Source: Penicillus capitatus
Lineage: Eukaryota; Chlorophyta
Assembly: GCA_965649825.1 (NCBI GenBank)
Contig: OZ287718.1
Span: 120,796-184,795 of the forward strand
Direction of reading: 5' to 3'
DNA: 64,000 nt
The notes beneath the pieces are model-generated. The model was not told the origin of the DNA. It did not search any database and saw nothing but the letters and a program-made list of their open reading frames with translations. The position numbers were made by a program, and so were the translations under genes. Of the stretch, positions 19,793-32,702 are shown piece by piece; position 1 is the stretch's first letter, and the number at the start of each line of letters is the position of its first letter.

Positions 19793-22700
19793 TCAAGTAA
19801 CCAAACCGGGACATGGACAGGGAACATTGCACTCAATAGTGAGTCTCTTGCAAATTGCCATGCAGGCGTTCACATAAGTTGCACCATCTGATGCACAGAC
19901 AGGAGAGTAATCAAACGTGCATTCATCGCAATCAGGAACGGGTTCAGGAGAAGGTTCAGCAGGTGGTTCTGGAGAGGGCTCGGCGACACCTACAAAGAAC
20001 TAAAATTCTGGAAGTGCAGTAATAATCACGAATGCTACTTGGCTTAGGACACGGACATTTGCCTGGACATGCAACGACTACATCTCTGCACTTGGCAGCG
20101 CACTCATTGCGATATGTCCTTCCATCTTCGCCGCAGACTGGATCAAGGTCTTCTGAACAAGTTTTGCAATCTATAGACGGTGTTGGCTCAGGTGATGATG
20201 GACTGATGCCTAGAAAAGTGAAATTTCTTGTGGTCCAGTTTTATTTACTGGGAGTGTACTTGGTTTGGGGCACGGACAAGCATCGGGACATGCAATGTCT
20301 ACTTTTGCGCATTTGGCGAGGCATTCGTTGCCGTAAGTGTTTCCATCAACACCGCACACTGGATTATATATTTTTGGACAGTCACATCCTGTAGAAGGCT
20401 CGGGGGAGATGGGAGGAGACACAACAGAAGCAGTTGGCTTCTCCAGTACTTTAGGTGATGGACTGGGACCTGCAGTAGAGACATTAATGCTTTTCTAGAA
20501 ACTACTACTCGATCATACCTGGCTTAGAGCAAGGACACACATCTGAACATGCGATGGCTACTTGTGCACATTTGGCAAGGCATTCATTCTCATATGTCTT
20601 CCCATCAACACCGCATACAGGATCATAAGTCTTTGGACAGTCACATCCTGTAGATGTTCCAGGGGTTTTGGGTGGAGACACGACAGAAGAAAAGGCACCT
20701 AAGGCAAAGAGTTAGTGACATCTTGCAAGATTACTACTGCATGCATGTTCATACCTAGTTTAGGGCACGGACACACGTCGGGACATGCGATGTCCACCTT
20801 GGCGCATTTAGCCAGGCATTCGTTCTCATAGGTCTTTCCATCGACACCGCACACTGGATCATAAATCTCGGGACAGTCGCATCTTGCAGATGTTCCAGGG
20901 GTTTTGGGTGGAGACACGACATGCGTAGAGAGACTGGTGCCTGTAGTTGGCAGATAGTGACATCTTGAAAGACTACGACTGCATGTTCATACCTGGTTTG
21001 GAGCAAGGACACACATCTGAACATGCGATGGCTACTTGTCCACATTTAGCAAGGCATTCGTTCTCATAGGTCTTCCCATCGACACCGCATACAGGATTGT
21101 ATGTTTTCGGACAGTCTTCGCATTTTGTGGCCGGTTTGGGTGGAGAAACAACAGTAGAAGGAATGACACCTGCAGTGGAAACATCATGTCTTCTAAAAGA
21201 GCCTCTACTACTTGTTTGTACCTTCTTTAGAGCAAGGACACACGTCGGCACACGCAATGTCCACCTTGGCGCATTTCGCCAAGCATTCGTTTTCATAGGT
21301 CTTTCCATCAACACCGCACACTGGATCATAAGCCGCGGGACAGTCACATCCTGCAGATGTTCCAGGGGTTTTGGGTGGAGACACGACATGCGTAGAGAGA
21401 CTGGTGCCTGTAATTGGCAGATAGTGACATTTTGAAAGCCCACGACTGCATGTTCGTACCTGGTTTGGAGCAAGGACACACATCTGAACATGCGATGGCT
21501 ACTTGTCCACATTTGGCAAGGCATTCGTTCTCATAGGTCTTCCCATCGACACCGCATACAGGATCATAAGTCTTTGGACAGTCGCATCCTGCGGATGTTC
21601 CAGGGGTTTTGGGTGGAGACACGACATGCGTAGAGAGACTGGTGCCTGTAATTGGCAGATAGTGACATCTTGAAAGACTATGACTGCATGTTCATACCTG
21701 GTTTGGAGCAAGGACACACGTCGGGACACGCAATGTCCACCTTGGCGCATTTGGCCAGGCATTCATTGTCATACGTCTTTCCATCGACACCGCATACAGG
21801 ATCATAAGTCTTTGGACAGTCTTCGCATTTTACAGCCGGTATGGGCGAGATTCGCGGGCATACAACAGAAGAAGGAATGAAACCTGAAATACAAATTTCG
21901 ATGCTTTTCAAGAAACGATGTTATGTTTGTACCTGGTTTGGAGCACGGACACTCGCCGGGACATGCAATAGCTACTTTTGCGCATTTTGCAAGGCATCCG
22001 TTGCCATAAGTCTTTCCATCAACACCACAAACTGGATCGTAAGTCTTAGGACAATCTTCACATTTTGTAACATGTCCAGGCAAGGTTGGCGGACATACAA
22101 CTGAGGCTGGAATGGGACCTACAGCGCAACCATCAATGCGGCTCGAAAAACCATTGCACGCCCATACCTGGTTTGGAGCAAGGACACTCATCGGGACATG
22201 CAATGTCTACCTTGGAGCATTTGGCAAGGCATTCATTGTCGTATGTCTTCCCATCAACACCGCATACAGGATTGTATGTCTCAGGACAGTCTTCACATTT
22301 TATAGCCACTACGGGCGGGATGGGCGGAGGCTCAACAGAAGCAATTGGCGCAACAGTAACCTTAGGTGGTGGAGTGATACCTGAAGCAGAGACATCGATG
22401 TTTTCTAGATATCAGGACTACTGCATATATATTCATACTTGGTTTAGCAGGGCACGGACATTCACCAGAACATCTGATGGCTACTTTTGCGCATTTGGCG
22501 AGGCATTCATTGCCGTATGTCTTCCCATCGACACCGCATACAGGGTTGTAGATCGTCGGACATGCTTTGCATGGCGACTCCGTCGTGATCGGAGAAGAAG
22601 GCGATGGAACAGGTCTTGTCGATTCCATCGGAGATGGAGAAACCACCTTAGGAGCCTCCGATGAAGAAGGTTTAACGGTTGTTGGACAAGATGGTCGGTG

Positions 22701-23155
22701 TCGTCGACAACGAGCTTTCGGCGTCGTGGGAACTTCACCTGCACGACAGAACTGTATTCGCAAGACAAAAATCACGATCCCTCACATGGACATCGTCCGC
22801 GACAAGCGACCTTGGTGCCATGGCATGCTGCAGAGCATGCATTGATGTAGGTATGTCCGTCTACTCCACATACTGGATCACGAGCCCAGAAGATCGGGTA
22901 TGGCCACGTGCAGACACACCATTTGTTTATTCCACGATCTGTGACAAGGGCGATATCTCACGCATTTGGGGTACAGAAACGAATCGAACGCAGTTTCGCA
23001 AGAAAGGACACTAAGTATACGTAGCGCTGGCACGGGCGTCGTGTCTTACCTGCAAGACCGAATGTCGACTGGACATATACTGCGACGACGAAAAGAACGA
23101 AGCATCGAGACTGCGATGCCGTCGACCAGTGAGCCTTTGGCGAAACTCTACCCAT
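19793..23155 (-). CDS. secreted multidomain Kazal-type protease inhibitor (about 13 domains)
   Basis: Exon 1 (23155-23050) encodes a cleavable signal peptide (hydrophobic core near residues 18-30). Each later exon carries essentially one Kazal domain, with introns of about 45-110 nt. The domain pattern is C-x-C or C-x2-C, then C-P-x-x-Y-x-P-V-C-G-V-D-G-x-T-Y-x-N-x-C-L-A-K-C and a Cys-rich C-P-C end. Domain centres lie near 22.85, 22.53, 22.24, 22.01, 21.78, 21.55, 21.30, 21.07, 20.83, 20.59, 20.34, 20.11 and 19.90 kb. Thr/Pro/Ser- or Glu/Pro-rich linkers separate some domains. Kazal domains inhibit serine proteases by presenting a reactive loop after the second Cys. The predicted P1 residue varies (Lys, Glu, Ala, Thr, Phe), so the protein may be multi-headed. 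Total length is about 850 residues; not every splice junction was traced. Confidence 0.88.
20560..21900 (-). repeat. tandemly duplicated Kazal exon-intron units (~235-240 bp)
   Basis: Within the Kazal gene, units repeat about every 235-240 bases. They stay highly similar through both exon and intron, for example the intron segments near 20,945-20,990, 21,410-21,460 and 21,645-21,695. Intron conservation shows recent duplication of whole exon-intron cassettes. Confidence 0.8.
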
Positions 23156-23741
23156 CCTTTCAGATTCGTCGAGACGAAGAAAGGACGCGGCTGGAAAGAC
23201 CTCGGCAATGCGACAAAGGGGTCAACTCCCGAATGCGTTAACGCCAGACAAATGGCAGTCAGTTAACGCGTGTCTTGTATCTAAATAACCATTATGTTGC
23301 CTCAGATGACAGCCGTTCATATAGTAGATCACTCTGAGATGACTGAGGTCCACGCAAGGATGATGATCGCTTTCTATCCCGAACTGTGCGTTTATCCCCA
23401 CGACCATGCGCGTCGGCACATCTGGATGCTTTAAGTCTCGGCATTGATCTTGGAGAATCCGCTTATGGACCACATACCGCTACACGGAATCTCAATACCT
23501 GTTCGCATAAGGGATCATTCCTCTTTGTCGCAGATATCGAATGCTGTACTGGTCATTTCCTTGAACAGGTACTCAAAGAAAGTGTTCCCTTCGCTCATCT
23601 GCGTCCCATTCAATGGGTCCCATCCAATCTACAGCATAATGATGGCATCCGTTCGAGCAGGGCGACCATTCGACGTACGTCTCTTTTCTCTCTCGTCGCT
23701 GCGTGTTGGCTTCATCTTCACTTTACGCCGCGTAAAACAGA
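23156..23741. other. divergent intergenic region, no gene recognised
   Basis: Lies between the divergent Kazal (minus) and TPR-PB1 (plus) genes. Open frames (23386-23826 plus, 23629-23928 minus) have no recognisable protein and overlap the first TPR exon. It probably contains both promoters. Confidence 0.4.
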
Positions 23742-26226
23742 ATGGGCAAGAAAACGAAGACGAAGACGTCGACGACCGCTTCTGAAGTGGTCGACTCGGA
23801 ACGCGCGACAGAGGTTGCAGACTTGAAGAGATCTGGTGAGTCGCGGCCTTGACAACGTCCTTGTCGTCAGAGCCTCCTATCCTCGCTCCCTGACAACTCT
23901 TCGTCTTGCCATTCAAGGAAACAACCAATTCGCCGAGCGCGAGTATCAGAAGGCGTTGGATACTTACGACAAGGCCGTAAAGATGTTGCCAGACGCATCA
24001 ACAGAGAAAGCAGATATTCTTTGCAACAAGGCAGCCTGCTACATTCAGGTATCGTCTTGTTCTGCCGCCCATGTCCTTTCAATGCACATGTTGGCAGATG
24101 AAGCGTTTCAAAGAAGCTGTCCGCGAATGCTCTGCTGCGCTGTCATCCACTCCAGGTTTCTCCAAAGCGCTGATAAGGAGATCACGTAGGATGGATCCTT
24201 CGAGGGAAATGACTGGCCATCGACTGATGTCGGGTTTTGATGTGTTGTTAAGGTGCTTATGAGAGTCAGGGTCTCTTTAAACAGGCTCTGACGGACATTC
24301 AGCAAGTGAACCGTAGCGATGCTGCCACGACAGAGTCGAAGGAAAATGAGAAGAGACTGAAAGAGATAGTTGCAGGCAGAAGGGCTCCAGGTATGTTAGA
24401 ATTGCCTGCTCTATGCAATGAGACCCGCCTCCTTCAAAACAATGCTTGCAGGTTCGCCAGCGGGACGCAACATGGGTGGACGTGTGCCACCTCTCGTCTA
24501 CTTCACAGCCAAGTGCACATATGAAGAAGAAACGAGGTGAGGCCTGTTTGTTAATACTACCATGATGAATGTCTGATGGGATTGTTGCGTGCCAGAACAA
24601 TCCACTTGTCACATGCCACCTCATACGCTGAGTTACTGGACGTTGTTCGTACAAAGTTCCAACATATTGGGCCATTCTTAATCAAGTACCAGGACAAGGA
24701 AGGAACGATGATCACAATTTCAGAGCGTGCAGATATTGCCAATGCAATTTCAGAAGTGTTGACAGCCTACGAGAAAACAGTCTCCGCACACAGTTCCAGA
24801 CTCAATCCCCAGTTCCCTCCAGTGAAATTTAAGATCGAAAAAGCTGAATCTGAAGAACAGGTACCAGTCCCTCCGGAAGACGAGATTCGCGAAAGAAACC
24901 AACTCATTGCAAATCAAAGAGCGAGGGAGAAAGCCCGTCAAGCAAAGCTGTTAGCAGAGAAGAAGGAAGCAGGCGGCGAAGATGCTGTCTACGAGATTGA
25001 TGATTGGTTAGTGGATTTTGCGAATCTCTTCCGAGAGAGGACAGGAATTGACCCAGATCGACATGTGGATATGCATAATCTTGGAGTGGAGAAATGCCAG
25101 AAAGCATTGGAATCGGTCATTCACAGTTCAGCGGCCATCCCAATCTTCGAAGAAGCGGCAGAGAAATTCAAAGAAGTCACTTGCGTTGGGCTGTTGAATT
25201 GGGGAAACGTTTACTTGTGTGTTGGTCACAAACTCGGCAGCGAAGCGGCCTCTCAAGGCAAATCGGCAGAAGATGTGGAGGCAGATATCCTTGCTTACTT
25301 TGACAAAGCAGAAGATCGATACAACGAAGCGATGAAGTACAAAGAGGATTTCTACGATGGCATCTTGGCGCTGGCTCAGTTAGAATTTGAACGAGCCAAG
25401 ATTAAGATGGGATTGATCGTTGAGCCTCCGGAGGAAGCGGAACAGAAGCCGGGAGACAGCGAGGAGATAGAAGGACCGCCTACCAAAGTTCCACCCGAGA
25501 AGCCTCCCACCAAGGTTCTCTCTGTCCGGAGAGCGAATTAAGAGTTTTACACAGATGCTGTTGATGTCAAGGAACCTGCTGATGAGGAAAAGTCTCAACA
25601 AGCAGCTGCACAGGCCATGAATGAAGCCATGAAGAAGGCGCTTGCTCGTGTTGATGCCTCCAAGTTGCCACTGGTGCAGCCATTGATCGATAAGTCCTGG
25701 GAGATCTATGCAAAATCTGTGACACTTGGGATCGATCTGGATGCGCAGCGAGAGAAAGAGAAAGAGAAGAAGGCGGCGAAGGAAAAGGCAAAGGCTGATG
25801 GCCAGCCAGAGGCAAAGACAGACACCGACTCCAAGGACGACAGCCAAGATGAACCGGGCTTGAAGACACACGCACTTGTCATGTGGGGCAACGTGATCTT
25901 TGAACAGGTCAACACAATCATGTCATCCACCCTACTCTCTTTCACTCGAGGGCTGTGCTGTGCCATCACAGAGTCAAATACTTGCAGCGACAGGCGGCGA
26001 TTGGAGGCCATCTCTTGATGAGGCGATCGCCAAGTTTAAGGAAGCCGGTTGCAATGAGAAGGATATCAATCAGGCTTTGAGGACGCACTTCAAGGCAGAT
26101 GAATTGGAGATTCCTGATCTGGAAGCAGAGGAAGAAGCACCAGCTGGTTCGAGCAAAGAAGAAGAATCACCAGTCAAGGGACTGCCATCTCTTGGACCAA
26201 AACCAAAGAAATCGATTGAGGCCTGA
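23742..26226 (+). CDS. TPR-PB1 protein, CLMP1/Phox-like
   Basis: Eight exons (23742-23835, 23918-24048, 24098-24185, 24253-24390, 24452-24536, 24596-25487, 25545-25907, 25972-26226) give 681 residues. A Lys/Thr-rich start leads into three N-terminal TPR motifs (about 32-150; G-N-N-Q-F-A-E-R-E-Y-Q-K-A-L, A-Y-E-S-Q-G-L-F-K-Q-A-L). A PB1 domain follows (about 185-260; V-Y-F-T-A-K, F-L-I-K-Y-Q-D-K-E-G-T-M-I). A highly charged linker and a second TPR-like block complete it (N-L-G-V-E-K-C-Q-K-A, W-G-N-V-Y-L-C-V-G-H, M-W-G-N-V-I-F-E-Q). This order is that of plant CLMP1 (chloroplast separation) and Phox/HSP-interacting proteins. The role is probably as a co-chaperone or in plastid positioning. Exon 7 encodes a long Lys/Glu/Ala repeat, and the C-terminus is Glu- and Pro-rich. 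Confidence 0.85.
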
Positions 26227-26778
26227 ATAGATGATTAATTGCAAAGGACAGAGCTTTCTTTCCTTTACTATTGTGCCCTCCAGTGCATATGTTTATTTGA
26301 ATGTCGGAATCAACAATGAAATGCAACATGTGAGTGCCTGGACCTGATTTTGTTGGCGTGGCCTCCATAGTGGAGATGCTGGGTTCTCCGTAGCAACCCA
26401 TTTCGAAAACAGAACCTCCTTTATCCGTCATTCTTTAAGCGGCTATTCGTCACATCAGATCGTGTCGACGAAGAACCGGCCGGATTCGAATCTCTTCGTC
26501 GACGCACCGCCTCCGAATCAGCTGTTCGATCTGAAATGAATCCTTACATTCTTCTCAAGAAATGACACACAACGTGTCATTAAAATCTGTGTTTGTTAGA
26601 AACTTCTTCACAGGGGACAGCCACACAGACACGATCACAAGAATCAATCGTATCCGTGCAGCCAAAAGAATCGATAAGACAGAACGATGACATGAGAACG
26701 TTAACACAACCTGCTTCCGAGGATCAATTGAGATCTGCTGTGCAGATGGACGCACCTTAGGATCGACACAGTAAGCAT
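26227..26778. other. convergent intergenic region with small unassigned ORFs
   Basis: Between convergent TPR-PB1 and PetC genes. A minus-strand frame starting at 26431 (about 85 codons, overlapping the end of the TPR-PB1 gene) and a plus-strand frame of about 44 codons near 26,563 are open, but neither is recognisable. I would not call either a gene without transcript data. Confidence 0.35.
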
Positions 26779-27574
26779 TTACGTCCACCATGGAGCTGTG
26801 TTTGTTCTGAAATCGGTCTCTGTCCATGGAGAGAAGAACACCGCACCGTCAGATGATACTTCACAGTGCTCCAGAGCGAGAGACAATGGAGCTGGTCCAC
26901 GCACCACCTTCCCAGTGCCATCGTATTGAGATCCATGGCATGGACACTTGAACTTTTTCTCGGCCTGGATCATCGCAGAGCAATGAGAGTGCCATCCGGC
27001 TAACAGAATATGGAGCACACACTTGGTTCCATGGCACAACGCATCCCAGATGTGTACAGACAGCATTGAGGCCGTAGCTCTCCAGGCCGCCTCCGTCGTT
27101 GACAATGAGATAGGTGGGATCGCCCTTCAGTCCCTGTGACAGAGATCTATCGCCGGGCAAGTGAGTCTTCGTCCACTCCGCCACAGTGATGTCGTTTCCA
27201 AGTGCATCCTTTGCTGGTTGAGCACCTCCGGCACCACCCGCTCTACAAAGACAGTGGAGCGAGATGTCATGATGGACACCAAGAATCACTCAGGGAACGA
27301 CATACCCCTTTGGGATAAAGAAGCTGAAGTATGGACCGGCCATGAGAACGATGGGGACGCCAGATGCCCCAACCAACAACCAGTTCATAAGAACGCGTTT
27401 ATTCATGTCTGGAACCTCGTCCGCCGAGACGGATGCCGCCATGCACACTGTCTTCTTGGCGACTGTGCGTCGCACAATGGGTTCATGCATTCGGAGAGGT
27501 TTGCCGACGCCTCTGGCCGATGCGGATCTTGACGAGATCGAAAAGGTTTTGGTGCCAAGACATGAGGACGCCAT
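26779..27574 (-). CDS. PETC: cytochrome b6f Rieske iron-sulfur protein (PetC)
   Basis: Three exons (27574-27306, 27242-27023, 26964-26779) give 224 residues. A Ser/Arg/Lys-rich transit peptide of about 45 residues precedes the mature N-terminus. One membrane helix follows ([14 protein letters not shown]) and then a Gly/Ala hinge. The Rieske cluster motifs C-T-H-L-G-C and C-P-C-H-G-S are complete, each supplying Cys and His ligands to the 2Fe-2S centre, and are split between exons 2 and 3. The protein transfers electrons from plastoquinol to cytochrome f in the thylakoid b6f complex. Its nuclear location and presequence show the host has a plastid; no separate leading signal peptide is seen. 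Confidence 0.96.
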
Positions 27575-27974
27575 TCTTGTGGTGTCGCTAAGAAACCTTA
27601 GACCAACACGCAGCAGATCTTTCTACGGACAAAGAACCGAGGCGGAAACCAGGAACGATGAATGCGTTTGTTTGTATCAATTCGATTTGACTTTCGACGT
27701 GGCAGTGTATCTACCGCTCAGCGATCCAAGAAAGCCTTCAAAGAATAAGGGACACGGAGTGTACATCTAATGCTTCAAATAGGCGTCAGTGAGGCTCCTT
27801 AGATAACAGCAACCTACTCCTGACGCATTTATTGCATAATATCCACGTCCTGTAGTCGTCAGCAACCACGACGTTCCGCCATCTGACAAGACCCATGAGC
27901 ACGTTTTCATCATTTTAGCCAAATGAATAATAGACATGCATACGCAGACGCAAACGCAGAAACAGGGTTCTTTC
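27575..27974. other. divergent intergenic region between PetC and eIF3k
   Basis: No coding signal; a plus-strand open frame (27342-27770) is the shadow of PetC exon 1 and its upstream region. The interval must contain promoters for both genes. Confidence 0.4.
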
Positions 27975-28924
27975 ATGGCCGCCAACAAGTCTGTTGAAGA
28001 TCTATCTCTTTTGCGGATATCTATCGAGAATGCCATCTGTAGATACGACATCTCGAAATATGATATCTCCAAGACCAGTACCTTAGAAAGCGCTGTTTTG
28101 GAAACGGTAGAAGTAGACATCGTGCTTCGCAACACACACCCTTCGCATGCGATTATAGATCGGTAAAGGGGAATTTGACTTGTACCTCAATCTCGCCCTG
28201 CTCCGCCTCTATCAGTTCGAGCAGGAACTGCTGAAGATTGATATTGTGGCTTTGATTCTGTGCAAAGCCTTGACAACACTTCCGGACGCTAACTTTGGCA
28301 TCTGTCTGCATGTTCTGCCGGAATCGACGCAGGTCTGTCTCTTTGTGTCTGTCATCTTCTCAAATGCATACGCATGATGATGGTTGCAGCTAAAAGAACC
28401 TGTGGCTTCACTCATTCTCTTGGCGCAGCATTTGGATGGTGCTCGATTTCATCTCTTCTGGCCGCTGACTGAATCCATTAAGGACACTCTGTCGAAAGGT
28501 ATGATCGAAGAATTTAGGGATTTCTTACCTTCGATATAACTCGTGGGGGTAGTGCCAAATTTCTTTGATCTGATACGCGCTTACATACTGACGATGGTAT
28601 CGTTGACGTTCAAGAAGATCCCTGAAACGCTTTTAGCATCCTATCTGAAGCTCTCTTCCGCAGAAATGACATCGTTGGTGAGATACAAGATGTCAAATCA
28701 CACGCAGCGTTTGGTCGTTGTGTAGGTGAATGTTAAAAGCAACAGTGATGGTTGGTCAGTGATCGAGACGCCCAATGGGTCAGTGATCTGCTTTCCAGAA
28801 AGGTTGAGATTGTCACAACAGCGATTCCTCGTGAAGAGACTGTTTAATCAGGAAGGAAAAGCATGACCTGCAAGAAGCTCTTTCCTCCATCGGTTTGGAG
28901 GACGCCATGTCTCTGTTTAAATGA
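27975..28924 (+). CDS. EIF3K: translation initiation factor eIF3 subunit k
   Basis: Six exons (27975-28106, 28159-28332, 28390-28498, 28553-28677, 28726-28802, 28852-28924) give 229 residues, close to the usual 218-225. It follows eIF3k over most of its length: an N-terminal HAM/HEAT-like helical part (D-L-Y-L-N-L-A-L-L-R-L-Y-Q-F, L-C-K-A-L-T-T-L-P), then L-D-G-A-R-F-H-L-F-W-P and F-F-D-L-I-R-A-Y-I-L-T-M-V-S. A short winged-helix (PCI) C-terminus ends in a basic segment. eIF3k is a peripheral subunit of the eIF3 complex on the 40S ribosome. The start was chosen at the ATG nearest the family N-terminus; an in-frame ATG at 27936 would add 13 Gln/Thr-rich residues. Confidence 0.9.
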
Positions 28925-29133
28925 GTGAAGCAAGGATCAGAGGCATCGGCGAAAGAAAGCAGACCCATTCAAATGGAAATCGCCACCGCTGCCGCTTCTG
29001 TATTTCAGACCTTGGTTCTGCTTGTTTGTAACTGGCTCTTACCGTTGCATCGGCATTTGGTGGCGCGTGTGTCCAGCTTGGACATGAGAATAGGCAGCTT
29101 CCTGGAGGTGTCGATGGCGCGCAACGTGACGTC
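28925..29133. other. short intergenic eIF3k-MDHAR
   Basis: About 210 bases with no coding signal. Probably the eIF3k 3' end and the MDHAR promoter and leader. Confidence 0.35.
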
Positions 29134-30740
<1,607 letters not shown>

Positions 30741-31134
30741 ATTCCTTCTTTGTCTCGAAAACGAATGAGTAAACATCGATTTTCCTGTCCGTCTATGATG
30801 GGATCTTTTTGATCGACTCCCTTTCGGAACGAGTGTGTGTGGTATAACCGTTTACATGAAGTATCTAGTACATTGTGGGTGAACCTCGGACCGTTGTCGG
30901 ATGTTACATGTGGCCGCAATGCCAGAGTGTTTTCTTAACGAATGTGATAGAACTTCGATTCGCCGATCGCTAGAGAGCGTGTGAGCAAACAAGTGTGACA
31001 TGGAATGACATGACAGCGACATGCTGTCGTTGCCACCTCGGATGTGCCCCCAGGACTCACACGACACCTTGTTTGTGCCAGTAGTGGAGTATACGGTATC
31101 TACGGTCCGATACCGAGTCAGAAATTTCGTGCAG
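30741..31134. other. intergenic MDHAR-TAF11
   Basis: No recognisable coding sequence. Open frames on both strands (30572-30919 minus, 30852-31283 minus) have no family resemblance. Confidence 0.35.
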
Positions 31135-32022
31135 ATGAGCAATGGTTCGTGGCAAGGTGTATCCGAGTCTTCGCCGCAGCCGGAGGTCGATGGAGAGGAA
31201 CCACAAGCAGGATACTCGTCCGCGATGGAACCCGTAAAAGAAGCCGCCGAAGACGAGAATGGTATCGACGATAACGAGGGCAATAAAAAAGTGGTGGAAG
31301 GCGCTTGTGCCGACCGTCTTGAGATGACCGATGATGGCGAGGAGGAGGACGAAGACGACGACCCGCTCGTTCAAGAATTAAAAGCAGAATTGGAGCGAAC
31401 GGCATTTCGACAGTCAAGCTTCGGACAGCAGCACGTTGCGAAAGAGAAAACGCCACATGAACCTCCTTCCTCATCCTCCCAAGCGCACTACACTTCTAAG
31501 ATCGCGTACAGCATCACAGAAAAGGGAAATCGCCCTAATCCATGTGCATGGATGTGCTCTGTTTGTCTAGTGCCTTGATGGAGACGATGGATGATGACCA
31601 ATTGAATCGCTTTGAGGCATTTCGACGGTCGACTCTGTCGAGGGCAAGCATGAAGAAAGTAAGGCTCTGCAGGTAGAATGACTGACTGACTGACGACCTG
31701 CTGCGTCAATCCTTGATAGTTAGTATCGAGTTTAATCAATCAGACAATGAACGATGAGAAAGTGAACATCGTCCTCTGCAGTCTGGGCAAAATGTTTGTT
31801 GGCGACTTGGTCGAAACAGGTAGTTCATGGCCTCTTTGAGTGTGCCTGTCCATTGATGTCTGTGTGTTTGATGATGCTCGTGTAAAAGCTCGAGGAATTG
31901 CCAATGCAGAGCAGCATGTTGGCCCTTTGACGCGATCTCATGTCTACCAAGCTTACAAAGCGATTGGAAAGAAGAACAGACGCATTAAACGAAGGGCGGG
32001 TCGGTTTTTTGGTCGTCTATGA
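31135..32022 (+). CDS. TAF11: TFIID subunit TAF11
   Basis: Four exons (31135-31505, 31571-31658, 31744-31819, 31889-32022) give 222 residues. The N-terminal half is acidic and disordered (a run of Glu/Asp near residues 60-80). The C-terminal half is a TAF11 histone fold. It contains D-D-Q-L-N-R-F-E-A-F-R-R-S, I-V-L-C-S-L-G-K-M-F-V-G-D-L-V-E-T-A, L-T-R-S-H-V-Y-Q-A-Y and a very basic end. TAF11 pairs with TAF13 in TFIID at RNA polymerase II promoters. Intron 31659-31743 contains a short GACT repeat. Family identity is clear from the histone-fold order even though similarity is modest. Confidence 0.85.
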
Positions 32023-32702
32023 GTCCAGATGATTTCATTATAGACGTTGTTTTTGTTTCGTCGGGCCAATCGTGAACACGTCTGGCAAACAGCATTCTGC
32101 CACTACCCCTGTTCGAATTCTTTCGGTCTTCTTGTCAGCATTCTGCCTGGCGATGGCGACGTCGATGATATGGATGGATAGCACAGTTTCTTTCAGACAT
32201 GTCTGTCCTCCTCCGTCCAAACTTGCACGGCTGTATCCAGTACATCAACCTCAGCACCATCCAAACTTGAGATCCTGCTTGAATTCTAAATGTGTAGATG
32301 AAGCAATACACCATCCGTCCTTCATTATAGATGCTGTTTCTGGTCACTGTGTTAGACAGCAACGATGGAGACGCTTCCCCGGCTTTCCTACAGCAAATGC
32401 GCGAGTAGAGGCACTGGATAACGGAAGATACTCAACGCTGAGTCTGTCTAGACAGTTCAGTTTCCGCGTCGGTTAGATGCATTACGTTAAAGATGTCCGG
32501 CAGATGAATTCTCCATCGTCGGTTTCCCCATTTTGATACGCTCCTGTACACTGAAATCCAGGTGGCCGACTTTCTTTGTACCTGCACGAAGACAGCGACG
32601 GGTATTAGAACAAACGAACTTCTGTAAGCCCAGGAGTGCGAGTGAGCTTTTGACGTTGTTTGAGTTTTGTTGGTTTCTTATTGGACGTCGAAGAACCTGA
32701 GC
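32023..32702. other. intergenic with an unassigned 134-codon open frame
   Basis: A plus-strand frame from a GTG at 32072 to 32476 contains a hydrophobic stretch near its N-terminus and no recognisable domain; its first ATG is internal. Overlapping minus frames are equally open. It probably holds the 5' flank of the first PPR gene. Confidence 0.3.

Noticed and set aside
20032-22664. Plus-strand frames across the Kazal region
   Set aside because: They are complements of the Cys-rich Kazal exons; the minus strand has the signal peptide and conserved Cys spacing.
26174-26431. Minus-strand small gene overlapping the TPR-PB1 3' end
   Set aside because: The frame is open but short, unrecognisable, and overlaps a confident coding exon.
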